A stretch of 38,414 nt of DNA from Dehalococcoidia bacterium (GTDB lineage Bacteria > Chloroflexota > Dehalococcoidia > Tepidiformales > Tepidiformaceae). The translations under genes were made by a program, and so were the position numbers. Under the pieces are notes generated by a model, which was not told the origin of the DNA, did no database searches, and saw nothing but the letters and a program-made list of their open reading frames with translations. The stretch covers positions 1 through 38,414 of the forward strand of contig JADLBJ010000001.1 in assembly GCA_020847765.1 (NCBI GenBank), in the 5' to 3' direction. Each line of letters opens with the position of its first letter. The stretch's first letter is position 1. This document shows, piece by piece, positions 37,392 to 38,414 of the stretch.

Positions 37392-38414
37392 CTAGCTGCT
37401 GCTGCCACCGTCGAGGCGAGTCTGGTTGCCGCCTTCCCAGGCGAGCCCAGGCGCTGGCTTCGGCTCGTAGCTCGGCCGGCGCGGCGCCTCCTCGGCGGGG
37501 CGCGGCGCCGCCGGGGGCACGTCCCGGGGCTGCATGTCGGGCGGCGGCCAGGGCTCGCTCGGGTCGCTGTTGAGCAGCCGGTTGAGCTGGTCGCCCTCGA
37601 GCGTCTCGACCTCGAGGAGGACGGTGGCGAGCTTGTCGAGCAGGGCGCGGTGCTCGCGCAGCACGTTGCGCGCCCGCTCCTGCGCCTCCTCGATGAGGCG
37701 GCGCACCTCGTCGTCGATCTCCTCGGCGATCTTCTCGCTGTAGTTCCGCGTCTCGCTTATCTCCCGACCGAGGAAGACAAGCTCCTCGCTGCGGCCGAAG
37801 GTGCGCGGGCCCAGCCGCTCGCTCATGCCCCAGCGGGTGACCATCGCCCGCGCAATGCGCGTGACCTGCTCGATGTCGTTGGACGGACCCGTCGAGGCCT
37901 CGCCGAAGACGAGCTCTTCGGCCGCGTGCCCGCCGAGCGCGCTGCAGAGCTGATCGCGGAACATGCTGCGCGTGCGGTAGTGCGACTCCTCGTCCGGGAG
38001 GAAGCGGGTATAGCCGCCGGCCATGCCGCGGGAGACGATCGTCACCTTGTGCGGCGGGTCGTGGTGCTCCATGAAGTGGGCGACAACGGTATGCCCGCCT
38101 TCGTGATAGGCCGTCAGGGACTTCTCCTTCTGGCTCATCACGCGGCTCTTGCGCTCCGGGCCGGCGATGACGCGGTCGACCGCCTCCTCGAACTCGTTCA
38201 TGGTGATGATCTTCTTGTTGCGCCGGGCGGCCAGGATCGCCGCCTCGTTCACCAGGTTGGCCAGATCGGCGCCCGAGAAGCCCGGCGTTTGCTTGGCTAG
38301 CACGTCGAGCGAGACACTCTTGTCGAACGGCTTGCCCTTGGCGTGCACCGCCAGGATGGCATGCCGACCGTTGATATCCGGGCGGTCGAGCACGACCTGC
38401 CGGTCGAAGCGGCC
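37392..38414 (-). CDS. ftsH: ATP-dependent zinc metalloprotease FtsH (N-terminal part beyond window)
   Basis: The last 340 residues are present; the frame is open to the right edge, so the membrane region and Walker motifs lie outside. Visible: the AAA second region of homology (GRFDRQVVLDRPD), the lid (GFSGADLANLVNEAAILAAR), the protease motif YHEGGHTVVAHF with zinc ligands and catalytic Glu, and TGPSNDIEQVT carrying the third (Asp) ligand. A coiled-coil segment follows (EIDDEVRRLIEEAQERARNV), then a ~60-residue Pro-rich tail. FtsH degrades membrane and regulatory proteins. It is upstream of rplU on the same strand, 115 nt apart. Confidence 0.97.
   Translation of the reverse strand, partial: GRFDRQVVLDRPDINGRHAILAVHAKGKPFDKSVSLDVLAKQTPGFSGADLANLVNEAAILAARRNKKIITMNEFEEAVDRVIAGPERKSRVMSQKEKSLTAYHEGGHTVVAHFMEHHDPPHKVTIVSRGMAGGYTRFLPDEESHYRTRSMFRDQLCSALGGHAAEELVFGEASTGPSNDIEQVTRIARAMVTRWGMSERLGPRTFGRSEELVFLGREISETRNYSEKIAEEIDDEVRRLIEEAQERARNVLREHRALLDKLATVLLEVETLEGDQLNRLLNSDPSEPWPPPDMQPRDVPPAAPRPAEEAPRRPSYEPKPAPGLAWEGGNQTRLDGGSSS

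Noticed and set aside
1-38414. tRNA, rRNA or CRISPR loci
   Set aside because: No T-loop GGTTCGAATCC-like cluster with matching acceptor arms, no rRNA-like stretch and no evenly spaced short repeats were seen by eye; a covariance-model search was not possible.

Overview
This is a GC-rich bacterial chromosomal window (roughly 70 percent G+C by eye) with very high coding density and no intergenic gap over 300 bases. Taxonomy is an inference: two F420-type luciferase-like oxidoreductases, many start codons placed 5-7 nt after a TANNNT -10 box (leaderless genes), a Gram-positive-type LexA box and a MoxR/DUF58/VWA envelope cluster would fit Chloroflexota (Dehalococcoidia-like) or a related high-GC lineage. 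No rRNA, tRNA, CRISPR array, transposase or prophage gene was seen.

Layout. 1-720: a PadR regulator running off the left edge, flanked by perfect 47-bp inverted repeats. 814-5745: an NrtR-like Nudix regulator, an LLM oxidoreductase, an M20 amidohydrolase, a PLP aminotransferase and a CDF metal transporter. 5769-7597: ndk, tsaB, tsaE and a small membrane protein; the tsaE/tsaB junction is abnormal. 7742-11122: error-prone polymerase dnaE2 behind a LexA box. 11132-11709: a MazEF/PemK-like toxin-antitoxin pair. 11758-16038: an envelope operon of two paralogous membrane-anchored beta-propellers, a secreted lytic-transglycosylase-like protein and a DUF6391-like membrane protein. 16287-21322: site-2 protease, HD protein, tyrA, aroA, a guanylate kinase and an SDR, closely packed on the plus strand.

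21324-25945: MoxR ATPase, DUF58, BatD-like protein and a VWA protein fused to a TPR lipoprotein-like module, all on the minus strand. 26158-29430: a small hypothetical gene and a BtuFCD/FhuBCD-type ABC importer. 29427-32735: a Wzx-like flippase, a secreted four-repeat protein and a 31-residue membrane peptide. 32769-35405: LLM oxidoreductase and aminoglycoside-phosphotransferase-like kinase, divergent from a short nitroreductase. 35424-38414: DUF1385 protein, rpmE, rpmA, rplU and the C-terminal part of ftsH.

The clearest coordinated units are shikimate/tyrosine synthesis (tyrA-aroA), tRNA t6A modification (tsaE-tsaB), the ribosomal L21/L27/L31 run, the MoxR/Bat cluster and the ABC importer. 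The items most worth checking are the tsaE/tsaB frame break, the LexA-controlled dnaE2 with a palindromic in-frame insertion, the VWA protein with an internal lipoprotein signal, the propeller/transglycosylase operon, the four-repeat secreted protein and the inverted repeats around padR.
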